Positions 1-11,860 are shown, counted from the first letter of the stretch. The stretch is DNA of 64,000 nucleotides from Oegoconia quadripuncta (GCA_949316235.1 OX438747.1:31964601-32028600); one strand, 5' to 3'. Numbers and translations are program-made. The notes: generated by a model not told the origin, from the letters alone.

Positions 1-130
1 GATGACGTATAATCATACATAAATATTTATATAAACATCCATGACTAGGGAATAAATGTTTGTATTCATCGCACAAACATTTACCCGTCGCTGGATTTGA
101 TCCCGCATTTTGATTGTAAATTCTTGTTTA
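1..130 (-). mobile_element. SINE 3' part (tRNA-derived)
   Basis: On the minus strand a B-box-like segment (gggatcaaatccagcgacgg) is followed by the 'taaatgtttgt..gatgaata' body also seen at 34640-34800 and 11440-11620. The copy is cut by the window edge, so its full length is unknown. Confidence 0.6.
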
Positions 131-1125
131 TCTACCTCCTAATGAAGGTCGTGGGAAGTCGCTGGTAGTAGGCCGCTTCCAACTAGTCGCTCTCGAGATC
201 TGTGTACTGTGGATGTCTCATGCCTGATATGCTCATGATGATGAATTTTTTGTACTGTGGAGTTGGATGTAATAATATTTTGTACCAATGTTAATAATTA
301 TACGGTCGCTTGTTAGACATACTTATTTTTTACTGTATCTTTCCTTTAGCTCCTTAAGAACTAATTTAATGATATCCTAAAGGATGAAGTAAAAAAAAAT
401 CACCCCCACTTTACTTGTACATCTTTAAATACTTGATGTCAAATCATGAATAGTAAAAGTACTGAGACCTACATGGGTCCTGCCTTTAACACTCCCCCCA
501 CGTATGTCCTGTAAGGAGGTGGTAGGTACTGAAGATAATTACCGCCGGTACCAGGCTAACATAACCAAGCAAGAGTCAACTCATTAACAGTAGTACAGTA
601 TTGGTGTATTCCTTGGACTGCAAACAAATTACGCCAGGCACCAGGCTAGCATAAGCAAGCGAGAGTCATGTCCTCGTCAACAGTGGTAGGTACTACAGCT
701 ACTGAAGGCAAGGTTCCTCATGTGATTCTATTGATGACTTGGATACTCGCACTAAATTAAAGAAAAAGAAAGGTAGGACTTGTCAAAACTAAGGTTTTTA
801 ATTCGATTATTTTCATACGCTGCATCCACATACCGCATTTGGCACCAATTGTCAGGACTTTCTGAGAAATCAGGAACTTTGATAGAAAATCTTGTTTTTG
901 GCATTAATAACCTTTTCTAATATTATATCCAAGATATTGTTTTATACTAGTACTTAACTGCAGATACCAGTATGTAAGCCGTTCTGGCCACGGCGAGGGC
1001 TCCTACATACGAGGTTACGATGGCGTCGAAGCATGTATACAGGCGTTATTCATTTATATTATGCGCATATACCTAAATAGCAAATATATTGACCACCACC
1101 TCTAAGCCAACGGCGATTCTAACGG
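131..1125. other. Intergenic, no gene seen
   Basis: AT-rich sequence with no credible reading frame. It contains a roughly 90-bp tandem duplication: the block starting accaggctaacataa at 550 recurs with few changes at 640. Nothing else is recognisable. Confidence 0.5.
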
Positions 1126-1735
1126 TGTAGTTAATTTGAAATAAAATTCTTTGGCGAAATGGCAATTCTTTCTGCAAACATTTAGTTCCCTTTATTGACA
1201 CCTGCAAATTTTGTCATTCAGTCGGATTCTAAAAATTGTTTCAATTATTGAGAGCTAACAACACTATTGGCTAATTTCAAATAAATCTCGCATATAATTT
1301 AATGATCAAACACGTGAATATCTCACACAAAGTACTAGGGCATCATGGAACATGCGGAGCTATCGCGCTGTCGTAGTGATTAGTGAGTTCGCAGGAAAAA
1401 CTCAACAAGTGTTTGCAATTAATTTATATAGTTTGTAGTTGTACGCGTGATCACAACACGTGGATGTCAGAAATGAAGTACTAGGGTAGGTATCATCGAT
1501 CGTGAGGAGTCCGAACGCAGCATGGAACGCAGTCGCATTGCGTTCCCAATAAACACTCGTACAAACACCTTGACAGAACTAGAGGCGGAGCAAGTGAATT
1601 TTTCAAACCAAGTACTAAGGCAACATCAAACGTAAGGAGTCATCGCGACAGTCGCAGAATGTTTCCAGTGCCCCTAGAATCTTTACAAGCAGAGCCTGAT
1701 TTACCCACAGGCTTAATAGGGCGCAAGGACCGAGG
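1126..1735. repeat. Nested tandem array, first block
   Basis: Degenerate copy of the array that fills much of the left side. It contains the long-unit landmark (cctgcaaa..ttcagt.ggattctaaaaa) near 1200. It then has several copies of a roughly 113-bp unit with the landmarks 'gtactagg', 'gtgaggagtcatcg', 'cgcagtcgcagtg' and 'caagtgaa'. The block ends against a LINE fragment. Confidence 0.7.
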
Positions 1736-1899
1736 GCATGCTGAGCTTGCTTTTGCGAATTCCTCTTATAGAATAAAATTTCGCTCTGTCATCTATCCCA
1801 CGGCACACAATCACGCGACGATGTAACCGTAGACAGAGGACTCACGAGGACTTTCCTCTGTCTATGCATGTACGTACCTATCTGATCTAGCTTTCCGCC

Positions 1900-2400
1900 C
1901 GCGGCTTCGCCTGCGTCGAATAACTTTATCGCGGAAATTCGTTTATCCCGGGGGAACTATTCACTTTATCGGGAAAAGAGTTGGTAGAATCCCATCTACA
2001 CAGCCTTGAACACCGACGGAAAGTCGCATGCCTTTCAATCTTCTATCGGATATATTTCGGAGAGTGTGCTGAAGTACTGCATGAGTTGATCCCGCCATCC
2101 CCGTTCTTACATCGAAACTCAAGACGTACCGCAGGATATCACCCGCACTTAGTTGACGTGCCATTTATAAGGACCAAGCGTTTTAGGTCTTCGTTTCTCA
2201 TGCGCACGGCTAAGGAGTGGAACGCATTGCCTCCGTCTGTGTTTCCAATCGCATATAACCCCCAGCTCTTTAAAGTCAGGTTAAATAGGCATCTACTGGG
2301 AAAGCTCGTTCCATCGTAGACCTTATCTCGACATTAGTCCAGATTAAGGTCAAGAGCGATCCCATTCTAATTAAAAAAAAAATAAAAAAAAATAAAAAAA
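1900..2400 (+). mobile_element. LINE 3' end (reverse transcriptase C-terminus)
   Basis: Frame 1981-2319 (112 aa) reads as the C-terminal tail of a non-LTR retrotransposon polymerase. It has the segments LSIFYRIYFGECAEVLHELI and RTAKEWNALPPSVFP and ends in a TAG. An A-rich tail follows at about 2370-2400. The copy is 5'-truncated, as usual for LINEs. A related minus-strand copy is at 41518-41877 and a decayed one at 33735-33950. I recognise the family type from these motifs but cannot name the clade. Confidence 0.75.
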
Positions 2401-3064
2401 TATATTCTACCTATAGACCAAATTTCATCCATATTCGTTCATCCTTTTCGCCGGGATTGAGCAATAAACATACAAACATCCAAACTTTCCCATTTAAGAT
2501 TAGTTAGAGCGCATTGGAACACACACATGCACAACCACGCACACTAGCAAAACCTATTTGGATTTATTTTGGTACTATTTTTCCGAATGTGGAAATACCA
2601 ACTTTATTAATGGATTATTATAAAAAAATCTAATTAAAGCGGCGAAACGAACAGAGGCCCATTTTCAGAAATGTATATATTTTATTTTCTTATATTTAAG
2701 CCGTTCTTCGTCTCACGATAAAATGTCTTATTAGTCTATGATAAAGTGTGAAAATTGGGCCCTTTTTATATGCGACCACATATAAACATTTAAAAAAAAG
2801 TTTTTTTTTTAAACACTTTTGTGAAAAGTAGTCGAATGGGCCCCTCTTCGTTTCACCTCTTCAATTATAAATGCAAAAGAACTCTGTATGACTGAGTGTT
2901 ACCTTTTTACGCCTACTGAGCAGATTTCGATTCGGTAAGGAGATAGACTACATCCTGAGGGAAAATGTATTACCGCGGAAACATATCTTATTCTCATTGC
3001 AAAATATTATTTATGGACGAAACCTTAAAATATAAAAATCTAGTACAGGACCTAGGGAAATCGG
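2401..3064. other. Intergenic, no gene seen
   Basis: AT-rich, with homopolymer runs near 2800 and a short imperfect inverted pair around 2655-2845 (gaggcccattttc / gaatgggcccctc). This could be a small MITE. No coding signal. Confidence 0.4.
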
Positions 3065-4330
3065 ATATTATAGCGGAGCAGCAAGTGAACGTCTCACACT
3101 AAGTACTAGGGCAACATCAAACATAAGGAGCCATGCGCCAGTCGCAGTGTGTTCCCAATATCCGCAGGTTCAAACTCTGCAAGTATCTACCTAATGCGGT
3201 AACTACACCACCGCCACTTTCCCAAATAATCTTGACGTGAAAACATAAATTTTAATTGTCCATATTTTTAGATACATGTAAAAAAAAATTTATTGGCGAA
3301 AATATTAATTTTGTTATTCTTAGCAAATTCTAAAGTCTATAAATAGAAAATTGAAAATACACTCTTATGGAATGTGTATTTTTTTTTATTTCTAAATGTG
3401 TCTTTTTTGTAAATTTGTACAAAATTCCTTGTCTTACGTTACTAAATGCTTCCTCTTATTTTGAAAACCAAAGTTTTTGCTATTCAATGGAATTCTAAAA
3501 ATTCATTCAATATTAGATACTTACACTGATTTTTAGTAAAGTAGACTATATTTTTGCAAATAAATCTCTCAGGAGGATAAACTAAGCCTAATGATACCGG
3601 AGCTTGTACATAGGTTATGATCACAACAAGTGAATATCTGAAACAAAGGACTAGGATATCATCAAACCTGGAAGTCATCGCGCAGTCGCAGTGCGTCTCT
3701 ATTCGTCTACAATCAAGAAGTAACGGTGCAGTAAATGGATGAATCACATAAAGCACAAGGGCATGATTGGACGTGAGAAGTCATTGCGCAGTCGCAGTGT
3801 GTTAGTGTCCGCTGGAGAAACTCCACAGGTGGATACAGATGTTGAGGAAAAACCGGCAAAGCACATGAATATCTCACACCGAGTAACAACAGCCAGCATC
3901 GCACAGTCGCATTCTGTTCCCTGTGTCTACTAGATAAACTCTAAAAGTTCGGCGGTAGATTTACTTGAAGCTTTTCCAAAAACTTTAGTCGTGAAAACGT
4001 AAATTTACATGATTAAAGGAATTGTTAAGTGATAAGTCCACTTAACAATTTGAAATAAAATGTTATTGGGAAAATGTTATTTCTTTATGCTAAAAAAAGT
4101 ACAAACGGCCGAGTTGAGAACCTCCTCCGTTTTTGAAGTCGAATGAACGACTTTTTTTCCCATTCATTCGATTTGGTTCTAGAAATTCCAACACGTGAAT
4201 GTCTCAAACAAGGTACTAGGATATCATCGATCGTGAGGAGTCATCGCGCAGTCGCAGTGCCCAATGAACAACCCACAACACCTGTTGATTAGTGTAGTGG
4301 CGCGGCAAGTGAACGTTTCACACCAATCGT
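3065..4330. repeat. Nested tandem array, second block
   Basis: Several consecutive copies of the roughly 113-bp unit ('cgcagtcgcagtg' at about 3690, 3790 and 4245) joined by AT-rich long-unit segments. A short palindrome (attgttaagtg / cacttaacaat) lies at about 4020-4050. Short open frames here do not persist between copies, so I treat the block as non-coding. Confidence 0.75.
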
Positions 4331-4374
4331 CTCACCGTCCCCCGCCGTCGCATTTACCCGCATAAAAAAAGAGG

Positions 4375-4870
4375 ATATCATCGAAAGTGCTACGACAGAC
4401 ACACCGGCAGGCGCTGACGCTCTGACGGGAGCGCTTTGTCATTGATCAAAGGCTGCGCACGACTACGTGCCATCATCAGCGTTCTATCGAACGTCGAAGC
4501 ATGGATGGAGATGAAAATCTGTGTCTCCTACAGGTTGGCTCAAATACTCACCGAGCATGGGTGCTTCCATGAGTATTTGAATAGAATCGGACGGGAGAAA
4601 ACGGCACGTTGCCACCACTTCGCGTGCGAGCAGGATTCCGCCCATCACACGCTGGGAGACACCCGGCATGGCAGTCCCAGCGTAGGGACCGTCGACCGGA
4701 TTGGACGAGATCTGTCCCCGCCAATATTAGTCGCAGCTTAGCTGGCCAGCGAGGAGGGTTGGAGGGCAGCGACCTCCTTCTGCGAGGAAGTCATGCTTCA
4801 GAAGTGTGCGCTAGTTATCCCGCACGTCACCCGAGAGGTGCGGTCGGCTACATTTTGGGGCGATATAGAC
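4375..4870 (+). mobile_element. R1-like LINE, polymerase C-terminus fragment
   Basis: Overlapping frames 4436-4741 and 4609-4932 contain ILTEHGCFHEYLNRIGRE, then a Cys/His-rich stretch (ARCHHFACEQDSAHHTL) and DLSPPILVAA. This is the typical zinc-knuckle end of R1-clade retrotransposon polymerases. The reading is broken by at least one frameshift near 4650. It is a dead fragment inserted in the array. Confidence 0.75.
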
Positions 4871-5200
4871 GTCCCACGCTACCTGGGAGTGTCGTCGAAA
4901 GTCGCGGTTCATACGACTCGGTCGTGGTGTGAGATGCCAACTCAGGTCCTCCCTACCACCGAGAAAGGTTGCCGCGGAGTTTTAGTAGGTTTTATCAACA
5001 ACAAAACAACACAACTTTAACAAATTTTAAATTGATGTCATCTATACTATGCTCTCATCAATTATTTCTACTTATATTCCTTATATTTAAACTGTAGCTT
5101 CTTCGACTACATCCGTATTATGTAGCAGATCGCGGTGTTTATTTCGGTTTAATTTTTCCATTAGTTTTGTGCTTAGTACCGAGTTATTAAGTAATTTGTG
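4871..5200. other. Degenerate LINE/array junction
   Basis: The first 150 bases still resemble the R1-like fragment and the rest is AT-rich. No intact gene. Confidence 0.4.
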
Positions 5201-7610
5201 GAATCCAATTTGTGAACTCCAATGAAAACTCTACAAACACCTGTTGACAGAAAGCAGAGGCGGAGCAAGCGAATTTTTCAAACGGAGTACTAAGGCAACA
5301 TCAAACGTAAGGAGTCATCGAGAGGTTGCGGTATGTTCCCGGTATAAACTCTACAAGTACCCACCTGTTGTACTAATTGCGCCATTACTGCTTTCCCGTC
5401 TCTCGACATGGAAATATAAATTTAAACCATATATTTACAAGTATAAATAATAAGTTTAATAATCAGTTTGTAATAAAAACTATTTTGGGAAATAGCAATA
5501 AAATTCCTTATGCAAACATTTAGTTTCCATTCTTGACACCTTCAAAGTTTTTGCCATTCAGTTGGATTCTAAAAGTGTTAGTTATCTACACTAATTCTAG
5601 AGCGATATTGGCTGTGTTTTGAAATAAATCTCGCAGGAGAGTAAAATAAACTTATGTTAACTTAATAATCTTCAGTTTAACATTTGATGATATGATGCCG
5701 CGCCTGTACGGTGTACAACAAGTGAATGTATGAAAGAGTACTAGGATATCATCAAACCTAAGAAGTCTTCGCGCAGTCAAAGACTACAAGCACTTGTTGA
5801 CAAGAAGTAGCGGCGCAGCAAGTGGATGTCTACATTAAAGCACATGGGCATCATTGGACGTGAAGAACCAGTGTAGTCGTAGTATGTGTGTGTCTTGGTG
5901 TCCGCTGGAGAAACTCCACAAGAATCTGTTGAAGAAAATTATTAAAATTAGTTAGCTACACTATTCTAGAAATTCAATATTTTTCAACAAAATCTCATAT
6001 AAATAAGGTTACTATAATACAATTGTTATGATGATGCCGGGGTGCGTACATCGGTGTGATCACAACAAGTGAATGGCAAAGTACTAGGACATCATCGATC
6101 GTGCGGAGTAGTCGCATTGCCACAGTATTACAATAATCTTCCTATGCATTGCATAATTTTAAACCGTGTTTATTTAATACACGCAGGAATTGAAAACTGA
6201 TAAGTTTAATTAATAATTTGAACATAAGATGATATTTAGGTTTATTAAAATAAAGGAGCTATTTACAAGAAATTTAAAAAATAATAAACTTGAATACAGA
6301 CTAGCACTCGTTTACTCCCCTGATTATGATAAATGATAAATAAATGCAATAAAATTAGAAATAACAATGATTGAGAAGAGTGCAATTCTTAATGCAAATA
6401 TTAACCGTCATATTCAATAACATTTTACAAACGTTTTAAGCCTGTTTTAGTTAAAGTATCTTTGTCTCTATCGTTGCTAAGGAAATGTTGTACAATACAA
6501 TACAATACAATACAATACAAATACACTTTATTGCACAACAGATATTGTAATGAAGGAAAGTGACAAAACATACTTTAACTAAAAGCTTATTAAAAAAGTT
6601 TGTAATTTTTTATGAATAAGAGGGTATGTATACATGTATATACACCTGCAAAGTTTTTGCCATAAGTTGGGTACTGAATTTTTTTTCAATATTATTTATA
6701 TATTTATTTTCAAATACCGATGGAGGATTAATATTAGGAGGTTGTGATCGCAACATGTGAATGTCTCAAACGAAGTACTAGGATATCATCAAGAGTGAGG
6801 AGTCATCGCCCCTTTCCCAATGAAAACTCTACTATACGCACTACAGGTGTAGCGGTGGTGCAACAAGTGAACGTCTCACATTAACCCAGGGGATCATGAG
6901 ACTTGAGGTACCATCGCGCAGTCGCAGTGTGTTGGTGTCAGCTAATGATTGACAAGTATTTGTTGACGAAATTACGGGCGCAGCATATGAATCATTGAGT
7001 AACACCAAACGTAAGGGCCAGCATGCCAAACTCCCATTGTGTTCCCAGTGTCTGCAGAATAAACTTTAAACGTACCGCGGGTAGATGCAGCACTTCCGCT
7101 TTCCCAAACACTGTCTATCATCTTATCTCCTATTTTTAAATAAATGTTGAAAAGAATCGTAAACCTGCAAAGTTTAATTCAGTGGGATTCCGAAAATTCT
7201 TTCAATATTATTTTCGATAGTAATTTAGTTACGATTTTTAAATACATCTAGATTAAAGCCATCTGGTGTCACAACACGTGAATGCATCAAACTAACTACT
7301 AGGATATCATCGAAAGTAAAGAGTCATGGCGCCGTCGCCGTGCGTTCCCAATGAAAACTCTACAACCACCTGTGGAAAAAGGTTTAGCGGCGGCGCAGCA
7401 AGTCAACGTCTCACATTAAATACTAGGCCAACATGAAATATATGGAGCCATCGCGTAGTCACAGTGTGTTCCCAGTGTACGTAGGGTAAACTCTACAAGT
7501 CCACTAAGTTAGTAAATTTTACTATATTTAATGATCATCTAGTGTAAGTTTTTTAAGTGTATGAATAAATATCTTTTTATTATTTTTTTTTAAATCTTTT
7601 TTAAGGAGCT
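5201..7610. repeat. Nested tandem array, third block
   Basis: Longest uninterrupted stretch of the array on the left. Long-unit landmarks (acctgcaaagttttt) recur near 5535, 6645 and 7165. Between them lie roughly 113-bp sub-units carrying 'actaggatatcatc' and 'tcgcagtgtgtt'. Divergence between copies is high, so the array is old or evolving without efficient homogenisation. No gene is supported inside it. Confidence 0.8.
6487..6620 (-). mobile_element. LINE 3' tail with (acaat)n
   Basis: Five or six acaat units at about 6490-6525 are followed by 'acactttattgcacaaca'. This is the reverse complement of the LINE terminus seen with (ttgta)n at 36300-36350 and 38500-38530. Only the 3' end was inserted. 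Confidence 0.6.
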
Positions 7611-7742
7611 TTCTCAAGAATCGACTATGCCGCTCAGTGTAGACCAACAGCAATAACTTAACTACGGCGGTTAACACCAATCTTATACAGTATGGCCAAC
7701 GTGGAGGTATACATTTTTTTCTGTAGATACGGAAAATTCAAT

Positions 7743-7990
7743 ATGGAGCGTTTTTCGCTTGAGCAACGTGTTTTAATTATAAAAATGTTCTACTCAAACC
7801 AATCTTCTATTGTGGAAACGCTGAGAAAATTTTCGGTAGAAATCACTTACCTTCACGGCTAACAATAGCTCGTTTGGTGAATAAATTTGAACAGCATGGC
7901 ATTGCAACAAATAAACCAGTTCCTCAGCGTGCCAGAAGAGTTCGTTCGGAGCAGAATATAAGGCTAATAAGGGGGTCTAGTAACGTTATA
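7743..7990 (+). pseudogene. Transposase N-terminus relic (helix-turn-helix)
   Basis: An ATG at 7743 opens a frame starting MERFSLEQRVLIIKMFYSNQ, a helix-turn-helix type start found in arthropod mariner-like/DUF4817 proteins. After about 40 codons the frame breaks, and a second frame continues with TIARLVNKFEQHG up to about 7990. The catalytic domain is missing. It is a dead fragment. Confidence 0.65.
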
Positions 7991-8150
7991 ACAGAGTTTA
8001 CCAACCGTACAGATAAGCCTCAAAAAAAAGGTCAGTGTTATTTGAATTTAAATGTTTTAACAATGGTTGAAGGATTTAATCCCTCAAAATGGCAATTCTC
8101 TATGGAGTTATTAGTTTCCATTCTCGGCACCTGCAAAGGTTTTCCATTAT

Positions 8151-8158
8151 GTTGGATG
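8151..8158. repeat. Target-site duplication, left copy
   Basis: GTTGGATG, repeated exactly at 9038-9045 on the other side of the element 8159-9037. Confidence 0.85.
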
Positions 8159-9037
8159 CATGGACTTATTATTTAAACAGGACTGAGTACTCGCCGCTGA
8201 AAAACGAGCCGAGCAGGATGTGTAACGTAGAGGCCGTTTGTCTCTGTCTAACAGGGTGACCACAATATATTTGTTACTTGGGACAAATGTTGTAATAAAA
8301 TATTTGTCAAAAAACTTTGGCGTTTTGACATTAGCCGGCGTGAGCCATTTATTTCGCATTTCTTCATTTTTTGGGAAACTGCAATAATAGTACAACAGTC
8401 AGGACCCTAATCAATCACACATATTTCACATATTTCGACTCATTTCAAGAATTCATGGGCATCCTACTTCTTTGATTTACAAAAATATTATTTTTAGCTT
8501 ACCTGTGGAAAGATATGTTGCAACCACCATAGGATTCACTTGGGCAAGTATAAACGCAACACTTTTTCACCATTTTACTCCTTTTACTTGTTATAATATA
8601 ACAAATACTTTAAAAAACTTTTAATGCAAAGAAAATTCAAAATCACACCGAACCGCCATGACATGACATGCTTTTCAGGGTTACCATAAAAATAACAAAA
8701 TCGAAATAAAAATGTATGTTTTCTGTTTGATTTAAGAATATATGAAAAGAAATTAATGCGAATGTTATTTGTTTATTTATAATTGTTAAAATAACATAAA
8801 AATATAAGTGTTTCAATGGAATTTTTGAGTAGCCAAAACTGTTGATCATAATCATTTTTTTTGCTGGCAAGATGTAAGAACGAGACACACGGCCTCCGTT
8901 ATTTCTATCTCTCTCGGCTCGGATTTGCCTTTGTGTATGGTGCATCCAATTTAATACCTTATTGCGTTGACATAGTGATCATTTTCCTAAATGATTCTTT
9001 TGATAGTTATCAGTCCTGTTTAAATAATAAGTCCATG
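8159..9037. mobile_element. 879-bp non-autonomous DNA transposon, 8-bp TSD
   Basis: The ends are inverted repeats of about 28 bp beginning CATGGACTTATTATTTAAAC, and the right end is the exact reverse complement of that string. The element is flanked by the 8-bp duplication GTTGGATG. Eight-base duplications fit the hAT or P superfamilies, and the CATG start leans to P-like (inference). No transposase frame is present inside, so it would have needed a partner element. Confidence 0.85.
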
Positions 9038-9045
9038 GTTGGATG

Positions 9046-10784
9046 TCTCTGGTCTGCCTACCCCTACGGGAAACATGTATGTATTCCGAACCGGTTGTGG
9101 TCATAACAAGTGAATGTCTGAAATAAAGTACATCATCGATCGTGAGGAGTCATCGCGCAGTCGCAGTGCATCTCCAATGAACACTCTACAAGCACCTGTT
9201 GACAAGAAGTAGCGGTACAGCAAGTGAACGTCTCACATTATGTACTAGGGTAACATCGAACGTAAGGAGCCATCACGCCAGTTGCAGCGTGTTTCCAGTA
9301 TCCATAGAATAGTCTCGACAAGCACCTGTTGACATGGAGTAGCGGCGCATGATGCCCCATCATGGACACGTGAGGAGCTATTGCGCAGTCGCAGTGTTTC
9401 GCTGAAGAAACTCCACAAGTATTTATTGACGAAAATTACCGGCGCAGCAAGTGAATATCGCACACTGAGTAACATCAAACGTAAACTGGCATCGCACATC
9501 GCACTTGTATTCCCAGTGTCTGCAGGATTAATTTATTTAGCAACATTCATTATGCTTACAATAATTCTATTAAAATATTACTTTAGAAAAATTGTAGCTG
9601 ATAAACATAACACTTATAAATGTCATTATTGTTCAACTAGACATATACTTATAAAGTGGAAATTAACGAACTCAGTTTCAGTTAGTACTTTATTTAGAGT
9701 TTACTCTAATAGTACCGCGGTAGATGCGCAACTTCCGCTTTCCCAAACACGATGTGTAAGGGTAAATTTAAACCATGTTTTTACATACACGTTTAAAAAG
9801 AATCGTAAACCGATAAGTTCGATGAATAATTTGAAATAACAAATTATTGGGAAAATGACAATTGTAAAAAGTTTGACACCTGCAAAGCTTTTTCCATTCA
9901 GTTGGATTCAAATCAAATCAAATCAAAAAATATCTATTTCGTAGAATAAAAATTATCACTTGAAAACGTGACTTTTTCATCTTAATTTTAAAATTATTGA
10001 CATTATTGATTCAGTAAATTCTTTCAATATTAAGTTACACTACTATCCTAGAGTGAAATTGGCTAAAGGAGGATATAATAAACCTAAAAAGCTAGTATAA
10101 TCTTCTGTTTGTCAATTGATAATAATATGATGGGGCTTGTTACATCGGACACAGAATACAAGTGAATATCTGAAACAAAGTACTAGGATATCATCAAACG
10201 TAGTCGCAGTGCGTTCCTAATGAACACTCTACAAGCACCTGTTGAATTAGCGGTGCAGCAAGTGTAAGTCTTAGAATATGCACAGGGGATCATAGAACGC
10301 GAGGAACCAACGCGCAGTCGCATTGTGTTAATTGTCCGCGGGAGGAACTCCACAAGTATTTGTTGACGAATATAACCGGCGCAGCCACATGAATGTGCTG
10401 AGTAGGTACCATCACACGTATGGTGCTAGGAGTAGATGCACTACTTTCGCTTTGCGCAGCCACATGAATGTGCTGAGTACCATCACATGTATGGTGCCAG
10501 GAGTAGATGCACTACTTCCGCTTTCCCAAATACTCTCAACGTGAAACTTATAAACCGCGTTTAAAGGAATTGTAAGCCGATAATTTCAAATAAAAATTTG
10601 AATGAAATTGAAATTTTTAGATCTCAATCTTGACACTGCAAATTTTTTGCCATTAACTTGGATTTTGATTTTTTTAAATAGCCACACTTAAATGATATTT
10701 GCCTACGATTTTCAAATACATCTGGCAGGAGTATAAACTAAACCTGGTTGTGATCGCAACACGTGAATGTCTCAAACTAAGTAC
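9046..10784. repeat. Nested tandem array, fourth block
   Basis: Clear roughly 113-bp spacing: the caagtgaa landmark falls at about 9108, 9222 and 9448. Long-unit landmarks lie near 9880 and 10635. The block continues directly into the Polinton target site at 10785, and its other half resumes at 28007. Confidence 0.8.
9909..10013 (-). mobile_element. LINE/SINE 3' tail with (aaatc)n
   Basis: A short caaat repeat is followed by 'tatctatttcgtagaataaa'. The same tail lies in plus orientation at about 44160-44230 and ends in ttgatttgattt. Confidence 0.6.
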
Positions 10785-10790
10785 TAGGAT
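10785..10790. repeat. Polinton target-site duplication, left
   Basis: TAGGAT, identical to 28007-28012. Removing the element and one copy restores the array motif gtactaggatatcatcga. Six bases is the size expected for Polinton integrase. Confidence 0.95.
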
Positions 10791-11033
10791 AGTAGGATAT
10801 TATTGGGCATTCTAGACCACCATCCGTTCAGTCGGCTACGCACCTGCTTCGCCTCCTTCACTTCTGGTGTCCTAGAATGCCCAATAATATCGTTCGATCT
10901 ATTGTGCATTCTATCCCACCATTAGTTTACGAGGTGAATGATCGTTCGCTCTCACTCTGTGCAATTCTAATTTAAAGAATTGTTGTTATATCAACGCTCC
11001 ATCACAATTCCTATATAAATCACCTGTAGTTGT
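10791..11033. repeat. Polinton terminal inverted repeat, left
   Basis: Matches the reverse complement of about 27770-28006 with a few indels and substitutions, up to 'aaatcacctgtagttgtaa'. Inside it, 10796-10816 and about 10873-10892 are themselves inverted copies (atattattgggcattctaga / tctagaatgcccaataatat, with one change). The end can therefore fold into a hairpin. A third, direct partial copy (attgtgcattctatcccacc) follows at about 10901. Confidence 0.9.
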
Positions 11034-11068
11034 AAATGATCTGTCGTGGAAACATTGAACAGTTTGTT

Positions 11069-11083
11069 GGTCCTGAAAGGACC
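11069..11083 (-). promoter_or_regulatory. Histone-type 3' stem-loop, left copy
   Basis: Read on the minus strand, a run of A is followed by GGTCCTTTCAGGACC and then AACAAAC. It lies 33 bases past the stop of the small gene 11116-11349. Animal histone mRNAs end in GGYYCTTTTCAGRRCC flanked by A/C-rich sequence. This copy fits except for one T fewer in the loop. The identical 15-mer follows the homologous gene at the other end (27583-27597). The role in 3' end formation is inference. Confidence 0.55.
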
Positions 11084-11115
11084 TTTTTATAATGTATGAA
11101 CCTTAAAATAACCTT

Positions 11116-11349
11116 TTAATATTCATGAAGCTTATTAGTTGCAGCCATACGAGTGCGAATATCTAAATCTTCCAAGTATTTAATACATGCCGTATCAGGA
11201 CACAATTTAAACAAACACCAGAAACATGATCGGAACCCGTACATTGTATAGTAACCGTGTTTGGTGATTAAGGCCTCTTGTATTTCACATATTTCACATA
11301 TTTTCTCAACTTCTACATAAGTTTCTATAGACCGCTTTATGACGTCCAT
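11116..11349 (-). CDS. TIR-proximal small Cys-rich protein (left copy)
   Basis: 77 aa, read towards the left terminus. I chose the ATG at 11347-11349 because it aligns with the start of the homologous frame at the other end (27394); the open frame continues 13 codons upstream without an ATG. The protein has two CxxC pairs (CEIC near residue 19 and CFWC near 45), suggesting a small zinc-binding fold. The middle (EALITKHGY) matches the right copy. Over nine aligned codons there, eight differ but only one changes the residue, which points to selection on the protein. A histone-like stem-loop follows the stop. I do not recognise the family; the function is unknown. Confidence 0.6.
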   Translation of the reverse strand: MDVIKRSIETYVEVEKICEICEIQEALITKHGYYTMYGFRSCFWCLFKLCPDTACIKYLEDLDIRTRMAATNKLHEY

Positions 11350-11439
11350 TTCGAATGAAATCTCTCCCAAATCTAAACCACATCGCAAATATTTAATTAC
11401 TTAAATAAATAAATGAACAAATCCGGTGCTATACACACT

Positions 11440-11860
11440 AGATAATGGATAAAAATATATTAATGTAAATATGTAAACATCGTTAGACACTTAATGTTTG
11501 TATTTATCTGACAAATATTTGCCCCTAGCGAGAATCGAACCCGCAGTATTTTGGTTTCAAACCAGGACACTACCAGTCGGTCGTCAAAGTCTCACCCCAA
11601 TAAGCCAAATCATAAGAACTATATGAATTAACCATCGTTTAAAATTTACCCCTAGCGGGAATCGAACCCGCATCGGCTCGTTTCTTAAACAGTATAGTAC
11701 TCACTACGCAAGCCGTCGTTAATATCACCTTTCAATAAACCAAATCATGAGAATTAATAGGTACATATCCTTTGATTAATATTTTCTCCTGCCAGGAATT
11801 GAACCCATAACCGTTGATTAAGGGTATTGAATATACCTTAAGTACTATAGACCGTATTAT
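11440..11860 (-). mobile_element. Three tandem tRNA-derived SINE heads
   Basis: Three successive units each contain the complement of a Pol III B box: gaatcgaacccgc near 11530, the same near 11657, and gaattgaaccc near 11797. On the minus strand the second reads like the common lepidopteran SINE head (cggcttgcgtagtgag..gggttcgattcccg). They lie in the left non-coding part of the Polinton and break no gene. The acceptor stems do not pair well, so I do not call them working tRNAs. Confidence 0.7.

Noticed and set aside
11116..11349. Possible diverged histone gene, because of the histone-like stem-loop
   Set aside because: I tried to match the protein by eye to H2B and H3 C-termini and found no convincing alignment; only the RNA element is histone-like.
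11520..11860. Three possible tRNA genes
   Set aside because: B-box-like sequences are present but the acceptor stems do not pair well and SINE bodies follow; called SINE heads instead.
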